DNA of 64,000 nt. Source: Arthrobacter zhaoxinii. Lineage in GTDB: Bacteria; Actinomycetota; Actinomycetes; Actinomycetales; Micrococcaceae. The position numbers and the translations under genes are program-made. The stretch is taken from assembly GCF_024385505.1 (NCBI RefSeq), contig NZ_JANFLT010000002.1:558001-622000 (forward strand). Direction: 5' to 3'. Positions 33,029-41,693 of the stretch are shown piece by piece. Numbering within the stretch: the stretch's first letter is position 1; each line of letters begins with the position of its first letter. The notes under the pieces were generated by a model. It ran no database searches. It saw only the letters and a list, made by a program, of their open reading frames with translations, and had not been told where the DNA came from.

Positions 33029-33490
33029 TTAGCTTCCGGCCAGGACATGCTGGCTGAGCAGGTCGATCACGGCATCCGGGGTGGCGGCGGCCAGGAGCTC
33101 AGCCCGAACCGCGGGTTTGATGAGCGTGCGGGCAACCTGTGAGAGGAGCGTCAGGTGGGTGGTGCCGGCCTCGCCCTCCGGAATGAGGAGCGCAATTGCC
33201 ATAATGATGGGCTTTTCGTCCAGGCTTTCCCATTCGACGCTGTCGCGCAGACGCACCACAATCAAAGCTGCATTATCGATGGCTGAAGACTTGGCGTGGG
33301 GGATGGCGATGCCGTCCATCAGTCCGGTGGTGCCCTGCTGTTCGCGGGCCTCCAGGCCGGCCACCACGGCCGCGGCGTCGGCCGTCACGCCGAGTTCCAC
33401 TGCCTTCGCCGCGATGAGGCTGAACACCTCCGCCCGGGAGGCTGCTGCGGCGTCGAGGGTGACGTTTTCGGGAGCGAGAATGGTGCTCAT
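33029..33490 (-). CDS. PTS sugar transporter EIIA (fructose/mannitol type)
   Basis: A 153-residue cytoplasmic EIIA. The phosphorylated His is in GIAIPHAKSSAI near residue 65, preceded by VVAGLEAREQQGTTGLMDG. The protein passes phosphate from HPr to the EIIB domain of the neighbour. The ATG overlaps the TGA of the EIIBC gene (4 bp), so the pair is coupled. The same open frame extends upstream but only inside EIIBC, so the start is firm. Confidence 0.93.
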   Translation of the reverse strand: MSTILAPENVTLDAAAASRAEVFSLIAAKAVELGVTADAAAVVAGLEAREQQGTTGLMDGIAIPHAKSSAIDNAALIVVRLRDSVEWESLDEKPIIMAIALLIPEGEAGTTHLTLLSQVARTLIKPAVRAELLAAATPDAVIDLLSQHVLAGS

Positions 33491-34965
33491 ACAAGAACTT
33501 CCTTTTCGTTTTCTACAGAGGGCTGCAGTTGCTGTTTTTCGGTCCGGCGCTGCATCGCGTACCCGTAGGCGAGTCCGCCCAGGACGGAGCCGACCAGGAT
33601 GGCCCCGACCCACTGCAGGCCGTTGGTCACCACCGGAAGCACGAGGAATCCGCCGTGCGGTGCCGGGACCTGGACCTGGAACAGGAACGTCAGGATGGCG
33701 GATACCGCGGAGGAGGCCATCAGGATCGGGATGACGAGCAGCGGGTTGCGTGCCGCGAACGGAATGGCGCCTTCGGTGATGTGGGTGGCGCCGAGGGCGA
33801 AGTTCACATAGGCAGCGTCGCGGGTTTTCGGGTCAAAGGCCTTGCGGAAGAAGAGTGCTGCGAAGCCGGTGACCAGCGGAGGGGTGATGCAGGCAGCGGA
33901 GACGGCGGCCATAAAGAAGAAGTTGCCGTCGCCGAGGAGTGCGACGCCGGTGACGTAGGCGGCTTTGTTGACGGGACCGCCCATGTCGAAGGCGCACATG
34001 GCACCGATGATCAGGCCCAGAAGGATCGGGTTCGAGTCCTGGAAGCCGGAAAGGAAATCCTGGAGGGAAGTGTTGATGCCCTTCATCGGCGACGCGATCA
34101 GGTAGGTAATGGACCCGAAGATGAACGTCCCCAGTACGGGGAAGATGAAGATGGCCTTCAGTCCGGCCAGCGCCCGCGGAAGCCTGTCGAGCAGTTTTGC
34201 CAGCAGCAGCATGCCGTAACCGGAGAGGAAGCCGGTGACAATGCCGCCGAGGAAGCCGGTGCCGCCGTTTGAGGCAATCAGGCCGGTGATCAGGCCCACC
34301 ACCAGGGCAGGGCGCTTGCCGATGGAATCAGCGATGAAGGCGGAGAGGACCGGCACCATCAGGCCCATGGCGGTTCCGCCGATGGTCTTGAGCATGGCGG
34401 CAAATTCGTTGTACTGCTCGGGGTGCTCGGGATCTGCCGAGTAGATTCCCCAGAGGAAGGAAAGCGCTACCAGTACGCCGCCGCCGACGACAAACGGCAG
34501 CATGTAGGAAACACCGTTCATCAGGTGCTTGTAGAGATCCCGGGCCTGGAACTTCCCGCCGCTCGCCACACGGGTGTCGCCGAAGAGGCCGTTGTCCTCG
34601 GTTTCTTCGGGCTCCACGGGAGTGGCGGGTGCGGCCTGCTTCCCGCGGACGGGAGCGGTGCCGTTGATGATTTCCTGGATCAGCGCGTCCGGCCTGCTGA
34701 TGCCGGCCTTGACGCCGACGTCGACCACGCGTTTCCCGTCAAAACGTGAGGGGTTCACGTCCTTGTCGGCTGCGATGATCACGCCGTCTGCGGCTGCAAT
34801 TTCCGCTGCGGTCAGGGCATTTTCAATTCCCACCTGACCGTGGGTCTCAACTTTGATGCTGACCCCGAGGCGTTCGGCGGCCTGCATGAGGGCCTCTTGG
34901 GCCATGAACGTGTGCGCGATACCAGTGGGGCAACCGGTGGCGGCAACGATGGAGATGGGTGCCAT
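33487..34965 (-). CDS. PTS fructose-like transporter EIIBC
   Basis: A 492-residue sugar permease. The N-terminal EIIB domain (residues 1-100) has the phosphocysteine in VAATGCPTGIAHTFMAQEAL. A linker with Glu-rich residues leads to an EIIC domain of about nine membrane helices from residue 140 (YKHLMNGVSYMLPFVVGGGVLVAL, then GKRPALVVGLITGLIASNGG and MGGPVNKAAY). The family transports fructose and related hexoses or hexitols. It is transcribed with EIIA downstream and the PfkB kinase upstream. Confidence 0.94.
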   Translation of the reverse strand: MAPISIVAATGCPTGIAHTFMAQEALMQAAERLGVSIKVETHGQVGIENALTAAEIAAADGVIIAADKDVNPSRFDGKRVVDVGVKAGISRPDALIQEIINGTAPVRGKQAAPATPVEPEETEDNGLFGDTRVASGGKFQARDLYKHLMNGVSYMLPFVVGGGVLVALSFLWGIYSADPEHPEQYNEFAAMLKTIGGTAMGLMVPVLSAFIADSIGKRPALVVGLITGLIASNGGTGFLGGIVTGFLSGYGMLLLAKLLDRLPRALAGLKAIFIFPVLGTFIFGSITYLIASPMKGINTSLQDFLSGFQDSNPILLGLIIGAMCAFDMGGPVNKAAYVTGVALLGDGNFFFMAAVSAACITPPLVTGFAALFFRKAFDPKTRDAAYVNFALGATHITEGAIPFAARNPLLVIPILMASSAVSAILTFLFQVQVPAPHGGFLVLPVVTNGLQWVGAILVGSVLGGLAYGYAMQRRTEKQQLQPSVENEKEVLV

Positions 34966-34973
34966 GTCTTTCC

Positions 34974-35999
34974 TTAAATGTTGGCCGCGACGGTGCGGTG
35001 GGTCGGTTGGATAGGTGAAGTGTCTGTGCCCAGGGAAGGTTCCGTGAGCCGGGTAGCGGAGTCGAAATCTGCACTGACGGTGATTTTTCCAGCAATGGAA
35101 GGATCTACTTCGAAAAGTGTCGTTTCATGTCCGACGGCGGAGGAGGAATAGACGAGCGCGCTGCGCAGGCAGGCTTCACGGTCGCCGCCGGCTGCCCGGC
35201 CGGCGAGGTATCCGGCCAGTGCCGCATCCCCCGCCCCCACGGTGTTGACTGCAGTGATGCCATCGGCTCGGCCGTAAAGGGCGCCGTCGCGGTCAACCAG
35301 CATCATCCCGTCGGCTCCAAGACTTGCGAGGACCGTAGGGAGCCCCCGTTCCCGCAGATCCTGCGCCGCGGCAGCAACGTCGCCCAGGGTTACGATGCTG
35401 CGGCCCGCTTCATGGGCCAGTTCATGCACATTGGGTTTGATGAGGTCGGGATGTTCGGTGATGGCCGCGCTGAGGACCGCGCCGGAGGCGTCCACGATGG
35501 TGGGCACCCCCAGCTCCCGTCCCAGCCGGATCAAGTCCCGGTGGAAGTGGTCCGGGGTGCCCGGTGGAAGGCTGCCGCAAATGGCCATCATGACGGTCCC
35601 GCCCTCACTCAGTGCCTGTTCCAGGGTGGTCCTGCAGGTGGAGAGGACCTGGTCAAGGATGTTGCCGGGAAGCTCAATGCCGGTTTCGTTGATCTTGGTT
35701 CCGGAATGTCCCGGCACGAGCAGGGTGATATTCGTCCGGACGTCGCGGCCCGAATCCACGCTGGCAATCCGGATATCCTGCGCCTGGAGTTCGGCCACCA
35801 TGAAGCGGCCGGTTTCCTTTCCTGCCGGAAACACCGCCACGGTGTCCACCCCGTTCCGGTGAAGGGCAACGGAGACATTGATTCCCTTGCCGCTGGCCTC
35901 CCGGGTTTTGGACGCCACTATGTTGACCGCGGCGAATTCAAACGAATTCACGTTGACGGTCCAGTCAATCGAGGGGCTGGGGGTAACCGTTACTATCAC
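34974..35999 (-). CDS. PfkB family hexose-phosphate kinase (1-phosphofructokinase/tagatose-6-phosphate kinase type)
   Basis: A 341-residue kinase. The start MIVTVTPSPSIDWTVNV, the sugar-binding GKGINVSVALHRNGV, the SLPPGTPDHFHRDLIRLGRE region and the catalytic TVGAGDAALAGYL are all present. The group phosphorylates fructose 1-phosphate or tagatose 6-phosphate to the bisphosphate, which the divergently encoded aldolase could then cleave. The ending VGHETTLFEVDP is less typical than in FruK. It is the first gene of the minus-strand kinase-EIIBC-EIIA operon. Which sugar is used cannot be told. Confidence 0.88.
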   Translation of the reverse strand: MIVTVTPSPSIDWTVNVNSFEFAAVNIVASKTREASGKGINVSVALHRNGVDTVAVFPAGKETGRFMVAELQAQDIRIASVDSGRDVRTNITLLVPGHSGTKINETGIELPGNILDQVLSTCRTTLEQALSEGGTVMMAICGSLPPGTPDHFHRDLIRLGRELGVPTIVDASGAVLSAAITEHPDLIKPNVHELAHEAGRSIVTLGDVAAAAQDLRERGLPTVLASLGADGMMLVDRDGALYGRADGITAVNTVGAGDAALAGYLAGRAAGGDREACLRSALVYSSSAVGHETTLFEVDPSIAGKITVSADFDSATRLTEPSLGTDTSPIQPTHRTVAANI

Positions 36000-36035
36000 G
36001 CTGGCTCCACTTCAATTGGTCGGAGTCCTGAAGGA

Positions 36036-36092
36036 AAGATGTTGGCATTGCATGGACATACTTGCGCTTTCTTGGATTTGTGTCAACATCTT
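36036..36092. promoter_or_regulatory. divergent promoter region with a perfect 9-bp inverted repeat
   Basis: AAGATGTTG (36036-36044) and CAACATCTT (36084-36092) are exact complements 39 nt apart. They lie between the divergent kinase and aldolase starts. The DeoR regulator encoded at the left of the island is the natural candidate ligand, and a loop between the two half-sites could repress both directions. Binding is inferred. Confidence 0.5.
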
Positions 36093-36128
36093 AGGTGAGT
36101 TGGATCACCGCTTGCCTAGGAGGCCGCA

Positions 36129-36980
36129 ATGCCGCTTGTCCCCACCGGAGACCTCGTCGAACAGGCGCGGCTCGCCGGCCGCGCGGTCGCCGCATTTAAC
36201 GTCATTACGCTCGAGCACGCCGAAGGCATCGCTCTGGGAGCGGAGCGTGCCGGGCTGCCGGTCATCCTGCAGCTGAGCGAGAACGCGGTGCGGTTCCACG
36301 GTTCCCCCCATGCCATCGCGGCGGCGAGCGCTGCCGTGGCCCGGAATTCCACGTCGGACATTTCGCTGCACCTGGACCACATCACGGACATGTCGCTTCT
36401 GCAGATGGCTCCGGAGCTGGACGTCAGTTCCGTGATGTATGACGGCTCCGACTTCGGCTATGCCGAGAACGTCCGCCACACACGCGAGGCTGCCGACTGG
36501 GGACGGGCGCGGGGCATCTGGATTGAGGCGGAACTGGGCAAGGTGGGGGGAAAGGACGGTGCGCATGCCCCCGGCGTCCGGACGGACCCCGAGGAAGCCC
36601 TGCAGTTCGTCGACGCCACGGGAGTAGCCGCCCTGGCGGTGGCCGTAGGTTCGAGCCACGCCATGACTTCCAAATCCGCGTCCCTGGACCATGCCCTGAT
36701 CCGGGAGCTGAGCTCTACGCTGCCCGTACCCCTGGTCCTTCACGGCTCCTCAGGCGTGCCGGACGGAGAACTGACCCTGGCTGCCCAGGCGGGCATGGTC
36801 AAGATCAATGTCGGCACTGCGCTGAATATCGCCTATACCTCAGCCACCCGCCGGTTCCTGGACGAAAACCCCTCCATCGTCGATCCCCGGAAATACATCG
36901 CCCCTTCCCGCGACGCCGTGGCCGACACCGTGGAACGCACCCTGCAGATCCTTGCCGGCGCGGCAGCCATCACTCTCTAG
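36129..36980 (+). CDS. class II ketose-bisphosphate aldolase (GatY/KbaY-like)
   Basis: A 283-residue zinc aldolase that splits fructose 1,6- or tagatose 1,6-bisphosphate into two trioses. Zinc and catalytic motifs are SLHLDHITD near residue 82, the acidic loop EAELGKVGGKDG, VAVGSSHAM and LVLHGSSGVPDGEL, with phosphate-binding KINVGTALN. It is shorter than the glycolytic enzyme at 42.5 kb and nearer to GatY/KbaY, which supports a dedicated role with the neighbouring kinase. TAGGAGG lies before the ATG. It is followed by the EI gene in the same direction. Confidence 0.9.
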   Translation: MPLVPTGDLVEQARLAGRAVAAFNVITLEHAEGIALGAERAGLPVILQLSENAVRFHGSPHAIAAASAAVARNSTSDISLHLDHITDMSLLQMAPELDVSSVMYDGSDFGYAENVRHTREAADWGRARGIWIEAELGKVGGKDGAHAPGVRTDPEEALQFVDATGVAALAVAVGSSHAMTSKSASLDHALIRELSSTLPVPLVLHGSSGVPDGELTLAAQAGMVKINVGTALNIAYTSATRRFLDENPSIVDPRKYIAPSRDAVADTVERTLQILAGAAAITL

Positions 36981-37018
36981 ACCTCCGCCCGGCGTGGCAC
37001 CTCACCAAAGGACATCCT

Positions 37019-38779
37019 GTGCTTGAAACCAGTTCGTACCCCACCGTCCCGGCCGACACTTCGCGGGAACCAACCTATGCGGGGGTCGGCGTCGTCCCCG
37101 GGCGCATCCTTGGGCGCGTCCGCAAGATGCCGAAAGCGGTGCAGGAACCGGCCGCCGACGGGCAGTCACCTGCCGGGGAAACCCTGGAATCACAGGGGCA
37201 GCGCATCAAGGACGCAACGAAGGCCGTTCAGGCCCAACTGCGCGCCCGGGCCGCAGCTGCCAGCGGTGAAGCGAAGGAAATCCTGGAAGCAACCGCACTG
37301 ATGGCCACCGATCCCATGCTGGTCAAATCGGCCATCAAGCTGCTTTCCCCCGCGGCTCAGGGCGGCGCGCGCACGCCTGAGCGTGCCGTCTGGGAAGCCG
37401 GCACCGGGGTTGCGCAGACACTTGAGGCACTGGGCGGTTATATGGCTGAACGCGTCTCCGACATCCTGGACGTGCGCGCCCGGATCGTCTGTGAACTGCG
37501 CGGCCTGCCGGCCCCGGGGATACCGCACTCGGAGGAGCCGTTCATCCTGGTCGCCGAGGATCTGGCGCCGGCCGATACCGCCACGCTGGACCCGGAGAAG
37601 GTCATTGCGCTCGTGACCTCGAGCGGCGGCCCCCAGTCGCACACCGCAATCCTGGCGCGCGCCCTCGGCCTTCCGGCCGTCGTGGCGGCTTCCGGCGTCC
37701 ACAACATTGCCGACGGCACGGAGATCTACGTCGACGGCGCTGCCGGTACGGTCACCATTGCTCCCGGTGACGAACTCAGGAACGCGGCAAAAGCCTGGGC
37801 CGCCTCAGCCACTTCGCTGGCGGTATTCAGCGGAAACAACACCATGGCCGACGGCTTCCATCTTCCACTGCTGGCCAATGTGGGCACCGCTGCCGATGCG
37901 GTCCAGGCAGCCGCGGCGGGGGCGGAAGGGGTGGGCCTGCTCCGTACCGAGTTCTGTTTCCTGAACCGGGACACCGAACCCACGGTCGAGGAGCAGATAG
38001 AGGCATACGGCGGAGTATTTGCCGCCTTCCCCGGCAGGAAAGTCGTGGTCCGCACGCTGGATGCGGGCGCAGATAAGCCGTTGCCGTTCCTGACCAACCT
38101 GGAGGAACCCAACCCTGCACTGGGCGTCCGCGGCTACCGCACCAATTCGGCTTCACCGGGGGTTCTGGAGCGCCAGCTGCAGGCCATTGCCTCGGCCGCG
38201 GCAGTTCACAGCAGCGACGTCTGGGTGATGGCGCCCATGGTTTCAACGGCGGAAGAAGCGGCGGTCTTCGCTTCCCTCTGTTCCGCTGCCGGACTCCGGA
38301 CGCCGGGCATCATGGTGGAGGTCCCGTCGGCTGCACTGATGGCCTCTACGGTCCTGCGCGAGGTGGACTTTGCCTCCATCGGCACCAACGACCTCACCCA
38401 ATACGCCATGGCGGCGGACCGGCAGCTTGGTCCCCTCGCTCTGCTCAACGATCCGTGGCAGCCGGCAGTGCTGCAGCTCGTCCGCCTCACCGTCGAAGGA
38501 GCGGCAGCGGCCGGAGGTGCCGCCGGAACACCTAAAAGCGTGGGAGTCTGCGGCGAGGCCGCCGCGGACCCCGCCCTCGCCGTCGTACTGGTCGGGCTGG
38601 GTGTCACCAGCCTTTCCATGAGCCCGCGGGCACTGGGACCCGTCGGCGCCGTGCTGGGCAGTGTGTCCATGGCCCGGACCCGGGAACTGGCGGCAGCGGC
38701 GCTGGCGGCACCCAGCGCTGCGGCTGCCCGGGAGGCGGTCCGTGCCGCCCTGCCGCTCCTGGCTGAGCTAGGTTTGTAG
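37019..38779 (+). CDS. ptsI: PTS enzyme I (phosphoenolpyruvate-protein phosphotransferase)
   Basis: Takes phosphate from PEP and gives it to HPr. The 586-residue protein has the N-terminal HPr-binding region with the active His in SGGPQSHTAILARALG near residue 207. The PEP-binding barrel has GLLRTEFCFL, VVVRTLDAGADKPLPFL and SIGTNDLTQY, and the C-terminal catalytic Cys is in VGVCGEAA. GTG start. It sits between the aldolase and HPr genes. Its N-terminus (LETSSYPTVPADT) is longer than usual. It may serve the whole cell, including the other fructose PTS at the left edge. Confidence 0.94.
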   Translation: MLETSSYPTVPADTSREPTYAGVGVVPGRILGRVRKMPKAVQEPAADGQSPAGETLESQGQRIKDATKAVQAQLRARAAAASGEAKEILEATALMATDPMLVKSAIKLLSPAAQGGARTPERAVWEAGTGVAQTLEALGGYMAERVSDILDVRARIVCELRGLPAPGIPHSEEPFILVAEDLAPADTATLDPEKVIALVTSSGGPQSHTAILARALGLPAVVAASGVHNIADGTEIYVDGAAGTVTIAPGDELRNAAKAWAASATSLAVFSGNNTMADGFHLPLLANVGTAADAVQAAAAGAEGVGLLRTEFCFLNRDTEPTVEEQIEAYGGVFAAFPGRKVVVRTLDAGADKPLPFLTNLEEPNPALGVRGYRTNSASPGVLERQLQAIASAAAVHSSDVWVMAPMVSTAEEAAVFASLCSAAGLRTPGIMVEVPSAALMASTVLREVDFASIGTNDLTQYAMAADRQLGPLALLNDPWQPAVLQLVRLTVEGAAAAGGAAGTPKSVGVCGEAAADPALAVVLVGLGVTSLSMSPRALGPVGAVLGSVSMARTRELAAAALAAPSAAAAREAVRAALPLLAELGL

Positions 38780-38807
38780 ATTCAGCTTTACCGATTCAAG
38801 GAGAACC

Positions 38808-39086
38808 ATGTCTGAACGTATTGTCACCGTTGCCAGCCGTGCAGGCCTGCACGCCCGCCCCGCAGCCATTTTCACCGAGGCCGCGCAGAACACCGGAATC
38901 GAGGTCACGGTGGGGCGGCAGGGCGAGCCGGCGGAGGAGGCCATGGACGCGTCGAGCATCCTGTCCCTCATGGCCTTGGGTGCAGCCCACGGCGAGGTGC
39001 TCGTACTACGTGCCGAGGGCGTAGGCGCCGACGAAGCCCTGGACCTGCTGGCCAAGATCGTCGAAACCGATCACGACGCCGGATAG
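38808..39086 (+). CDS. ptsH: HPr family phosphocarrier protein
   Basis: A 92-residue phosphocarrier. The active His is in RAGLHARPAAIF (residue 16) and the regulatory-site Ser region is SSILSLMALG. It receives phosphate from the adjacent EI and passes it to EIIA proteins. AAGGAG precedes the ATG, 28 nt after the EI stop, so both come from one transcript. Confidence 0.95.
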   Translation: MSERIVTVASRAGLHARPAAIFTEAAQNTGIEVTVGRQGEPAEEAMDASSILSLMALGAAHGEVLVLRAEGVGADEALDLLAKIVETDHDAG

Positions 39087-39139
39087 CCGCCCCGGCGTCG
39101 CAAACGGTCCCAAAGAGCTGTCCGTCATGGCTCCGTCGC

Positions 39140-39145
39140 TAGGAT
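39140..39145 (+). promoter_or_regulatory. -10 box of a leaderless promoter (pyrE)
   Basis: TAGGAT ends 6 nt before the ATG at 39152; no Shine-Dalgarno is present. Confidence 0.5.
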
Positions 39146-39151
39146 TGAGCC

Positions 39152-39721
39152 ATGACATCGCCCGCGATTGCCCCGTCCCGCGCCCGGCTGCTCGAACTGA
39201 TCATGGAGCTGGCGGTGGTGCGCGGCAACGTGGTGCTTTCCTCCGGCGCCGAGGCGGACTACTACATTGACCTGCGCCGCGTCACGCTGCAGCACGAAGC
39301 GTCGGTGCTGGTCGGCGACGTGATGCTGGACCTGCTGGACGGTGCGGGCATTGAGTTCACCAACGCGGGCGGACTGACCATGGGTGCGGACCCGGTGGGC
39401 ACTGCCGTGATGCATGCGGCCACCCGTACCGACCGCGCCGTGGACGCCTTTGTGGTGCGCAAGGCGCAGAAGTCCTACGGCATGGGCCGGCAGGTGGAAG
39501 GCCCCGACGTTGCCGGGCGCAACGTAGTGGTCCTGGAAGACACCTCCACCACCGGCGGATCGGCGCTGGCCGCCGTCGAGGGTGTGCGCCAAGCGGGAGG
39601 CAACGTGGTGGCCGTGGCAGTGATTGTGGACCGGGACACCGGCGCCAAGGAGCGGATCGAGGCCGAGGCCGGCGTTCCCTACCTGTTCGCGTTTGGCAAG
39701 GATGAACTCGGCCTCGAATAG
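39152..39721 (+). CDS. pyrE: orotate phosphoribosyltransferase
   Basis: Couples orotate to PRPP giving orotidine 5'-phosphate in pyrimidine synthesis. The 189-residue protein has SSGAEADYYIDLRRVTL, the flexible-loop region VRKAQKSYGMGRQVEG, and the PRPP-binding motif NVVVLEDTSTTGGSAL near residue 130. It is transcribed as a probable leaderless message. Its end overlaps the start of the next reading frame by 20 bp. Confidence 0.96.
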   Translation: MTSPAIAPSRARLLELIMELAVVRGNVVLSSGAEADYYIDLRRVTLQHEASVLVGDVMLDLLDGAGIEFTNAGGLTMGADPVGTAVMHAATRTDRAVDAFVVRKAQKSYGMGRQVEGPDVAGRNVVVLEDTSTTGGSALAAVEGVRQAGGNVVAVAVIVDRDTGAKERIEAEAGVPYLFAFGKDELGLE

Positions 39722-40757
39722 CCGTAGCTACGGCGGCACCGGCCCGGCGGGACCGGAAGCACCTGATCCGCGGGAACTCCTTCGGACCGTGTCAGACCTG
39801 CGCCGGGTATCCCGGCGCCGCTTCCTGGCCGGCTCACTCGCCGGAATCGTGCTCAGCACCGACCTGGTGGCAACCGACCGGATCCAGCGCTACCGGGAGG
39901 AGCTGGAGGTCCTCCAAGTGCCGGACGACGACGCCGACCGCCGGTTCCCGCATGCCATGTGGTTCCTGTTCCCCGGTTACAAAACCAGCTGGGAGGAAAC
40001 CCGCTGGCTGCTGCGCTCCCTGCGCCCGGCACTGGCCACGCGGGGGCGGCTGGCCGGAATCGGATATTCGAACCGAGGCCTGAACGTTCCGGAAATTCTC
40101 GATGCGGTGCACGCAGCCATCCGGGAACACTCCCTGAAGCGCGTCTACTTTTACGGGCACAGCTTTGGCGGGATGCTGGCGGTACAGGTGGCCGCCGGAT
40201 TGGCCAGCCGGGGCGTCGCCGTCGACCTGATTGTCCTGGACTCCAGCCCGTCCGGGCGGAAGGCTGTACGCGACCAGGCCATGTTCAAGGGTGCGGTGTT
40301 CCTGTTCGACAACGGCTACCGGATCACCACCGGGCTGCGCGGCGGCTACGAACTGGGCGAACGCGTGCTGCATAAGAACGAACGGTCCTGGCGGACGGTC
40401 GCGGAACAGACCCTGGAACAGCTGTCCCCCCTGGCCCCGTCCAGCCGGCTCATCCAGTCCCAGGCGTCCTACATCTATCACTTCACGGCACCGCGCTTTT
40501 CGGGAACGCTGGGCCGGACAAAGATGGCGTTCATCGGGAACCCTGCGGACACAACGGTGGACTATGCCACCGCCCGGGCCGGCTGGGAAGCGGCGTTCGG
40601 GGACATCCTGCTGACGAGTTCACTGGTCACCGAGGGTGCCCTTCCGGCCCACGCCAGCCCGCAGTGGAACCCGGCCGTCTATGAGGACGTGGTGCTGGAG
40701 GTGCTGCGGCTCTTCGACCCGCCCGGATCCGCAGGCGGACTCCGGCCGGAGGAATGA
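39702..40757 (+). CDS. alpha/beta hydrolase with a possible Tat signal
   Basis: A 351-residue protein. After a hydrophilic stretch, RVSRRRFLAGSLAGIVLSTDLVA (about residues 35-57) looks like a twin-arginine signal with a short hydrophobic core. The hydrolase domain has WFLFPGYKTSWEET for the oxyanion loop and the nucleophile elbow FYGHSFGGMLAV near residue 152. The Asp and His partners are less clear. The ATG at 39702 overlaps pyrE by 20 bp; a GTG at 39789, just before the twin arginines, is an alternative. An exported or membrane-tethered lipase/esterase is the best guess. Confidence 0.7.
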   Translation: MNSASNSRSYGGTGPAGPEAPDPRELLRTVSDLRRVSRRRFLAGSLAGIVLSTDLVATDRIQRYREELEVLQVPDDDADRRFPHAMWFLFPGYKTSWEETRWLLRSLRPALATRGRLAGIGYSNRGLNVPEILDAVHAAIREHSLKRVYFYGHSFGGMLAVQVAAGLASRGVAVDLIVLDSSPSGRKAVRDQAMFKGAVFLFDNGYRITTGLRGGYELGERVLHKNERSWRTVAEQTLEQLSPLAPSSRLIQSQASYIYHFTAPRFSGTLGRTKMAFIGNPADTTVDYATARAGWEAAFGDILLTSSLVTEGALPAHASPQWNPAVYEDVVLEVLRLFDPPGSAGGLRPEE

Positions 40758-40784
40758 CCCTTCCGGCCGGGACGCCGCGAGGGA

Positions 40785-41576
40785 TCAGATGGTGTTGATC
40801 AGGTCCGCCACCGAGTTCATGATCTGCGTGGGCCGGAAGGGATACCGGTTGATGTCCTCCCGCTGGGTGATCCCGCTGAGGACCAGCACGGTATGCAGTC
40901 CCGCCTCAATGCCGGCCACAATGTCGGTGTCCATCCGGTCACCGATCATGGCGGTGGTTTCCGAGTGGGCGTCGATCTTGCGCATGGCGGAGCGGAACAT
41001 CATCGGGTTCGGCTTGCCCACGATGTAGGGCTCCATTTTGGTGGCCGCGGTGATCAGTGCCGCAATGGCGCCGGTGGCCGGGAGCGGGCCCTCCTGCGAG
41101 GGACCCGTGACGTCCGGGTTGGTGGCGATGAAGCGGGCGCCGTCCAGGATCAGGCGGATGGCCTTGGTGATGGTGCCGAAGGAATAGGTGCGGGTTTCGC
41201 CCAGCACCACGTAGTCCGGCGTGGTGTCGGTGAGGATCATGCCGGCCTCGTGCAGCGCCGTCGTCAGGCCGGCCTCGCCCACGACGAAACAGCGGCCGGG
41301 GGTGCCGGAGTTCTTTACCTGGTCCTTGAGGAACTCGGCCGTAGCCAGCGCCGAGGTCCACAGGTTTTCCTCCGGCACTTCCAGTCCCGAGGCGCGCAGC
41401 CGCGCGGCCAGGTCCCGCGGGGTGTAAATGGAATTGTTGGTCAGCACCAGGAAGCGCTTGGACGTGGACACCCAGCGGTCAATAAGCTCCGCCGCACCGG
41501 GGATGGGATGGTTTTCGTGGACCAGCACCCCGTCCATGTCCGTCAGCCAGCATTCAATGTTTTCGTTTTCGCCCAC
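40785..41576 (-). CDS. HAD-IIA family phosphatase (NagD-like)
   Basis: A 263-residue haloacid-dehalogenase-fold phosphatase. Motif I is WLTDMDGVLVHE (nucleophile and acid-base Asp near residues 13 and 15), motif II LVLTNNSIYTPRDLAARL, motif III Lys in VGKPNPMMFRSAM, and motif IV MIGDRMDTDIVAGIEAG. NagD-like enzymes hydrolyse nucleotide or sugar phosphates in the cytosol. GTG start. It is convergent with the hydrolase gene and divergent from the TrmH-type gene. Confidence 0.9.
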   Translation of the reverse strand: MGENENIECWLTDMDGVLVHENHPIPGAAELIDRWVSTSKRFLVLTNNSIYTPRDLAARLRASGLEVPEENLWTSALATAEFLKDQVKNSGTPGRCFVVGEAGLTTALHEAGMILTDTTPDYVVLGETRTYSFGTITKAIRLILDGARFIATNPDVTGPSQEGPLPATGAIAALITAATKMEPYIVGKPNPMMFRSAMRKIDAHSETTAMIGDRMDTDIVAGIEAGLHTVLVLSGITQREDINRYPFRPTQIMNSVADLINTI

Positions 41577-41681
41577 GGTCTCTCATCTCTCGCGTACTTT
41601 GCTGCCCTGACGGTCGGTGCCCCGCCGCGGCCCGGACCCGGGCCGGAGGGGCCCGAAGCGGGCGCTGCCAGTCTTTCACCT

Positions 41682-41687
41682 TAGGCT
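41682..41687 (+). promoter_or_regulatory. -10 box of a leaderless promoter (TrmH-type gene)
   Basis: TAGGCT ends 6 nt before the GTG at 41694. Confidence 0.5.
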
Positions 41688-41693
41688 GGAAGG

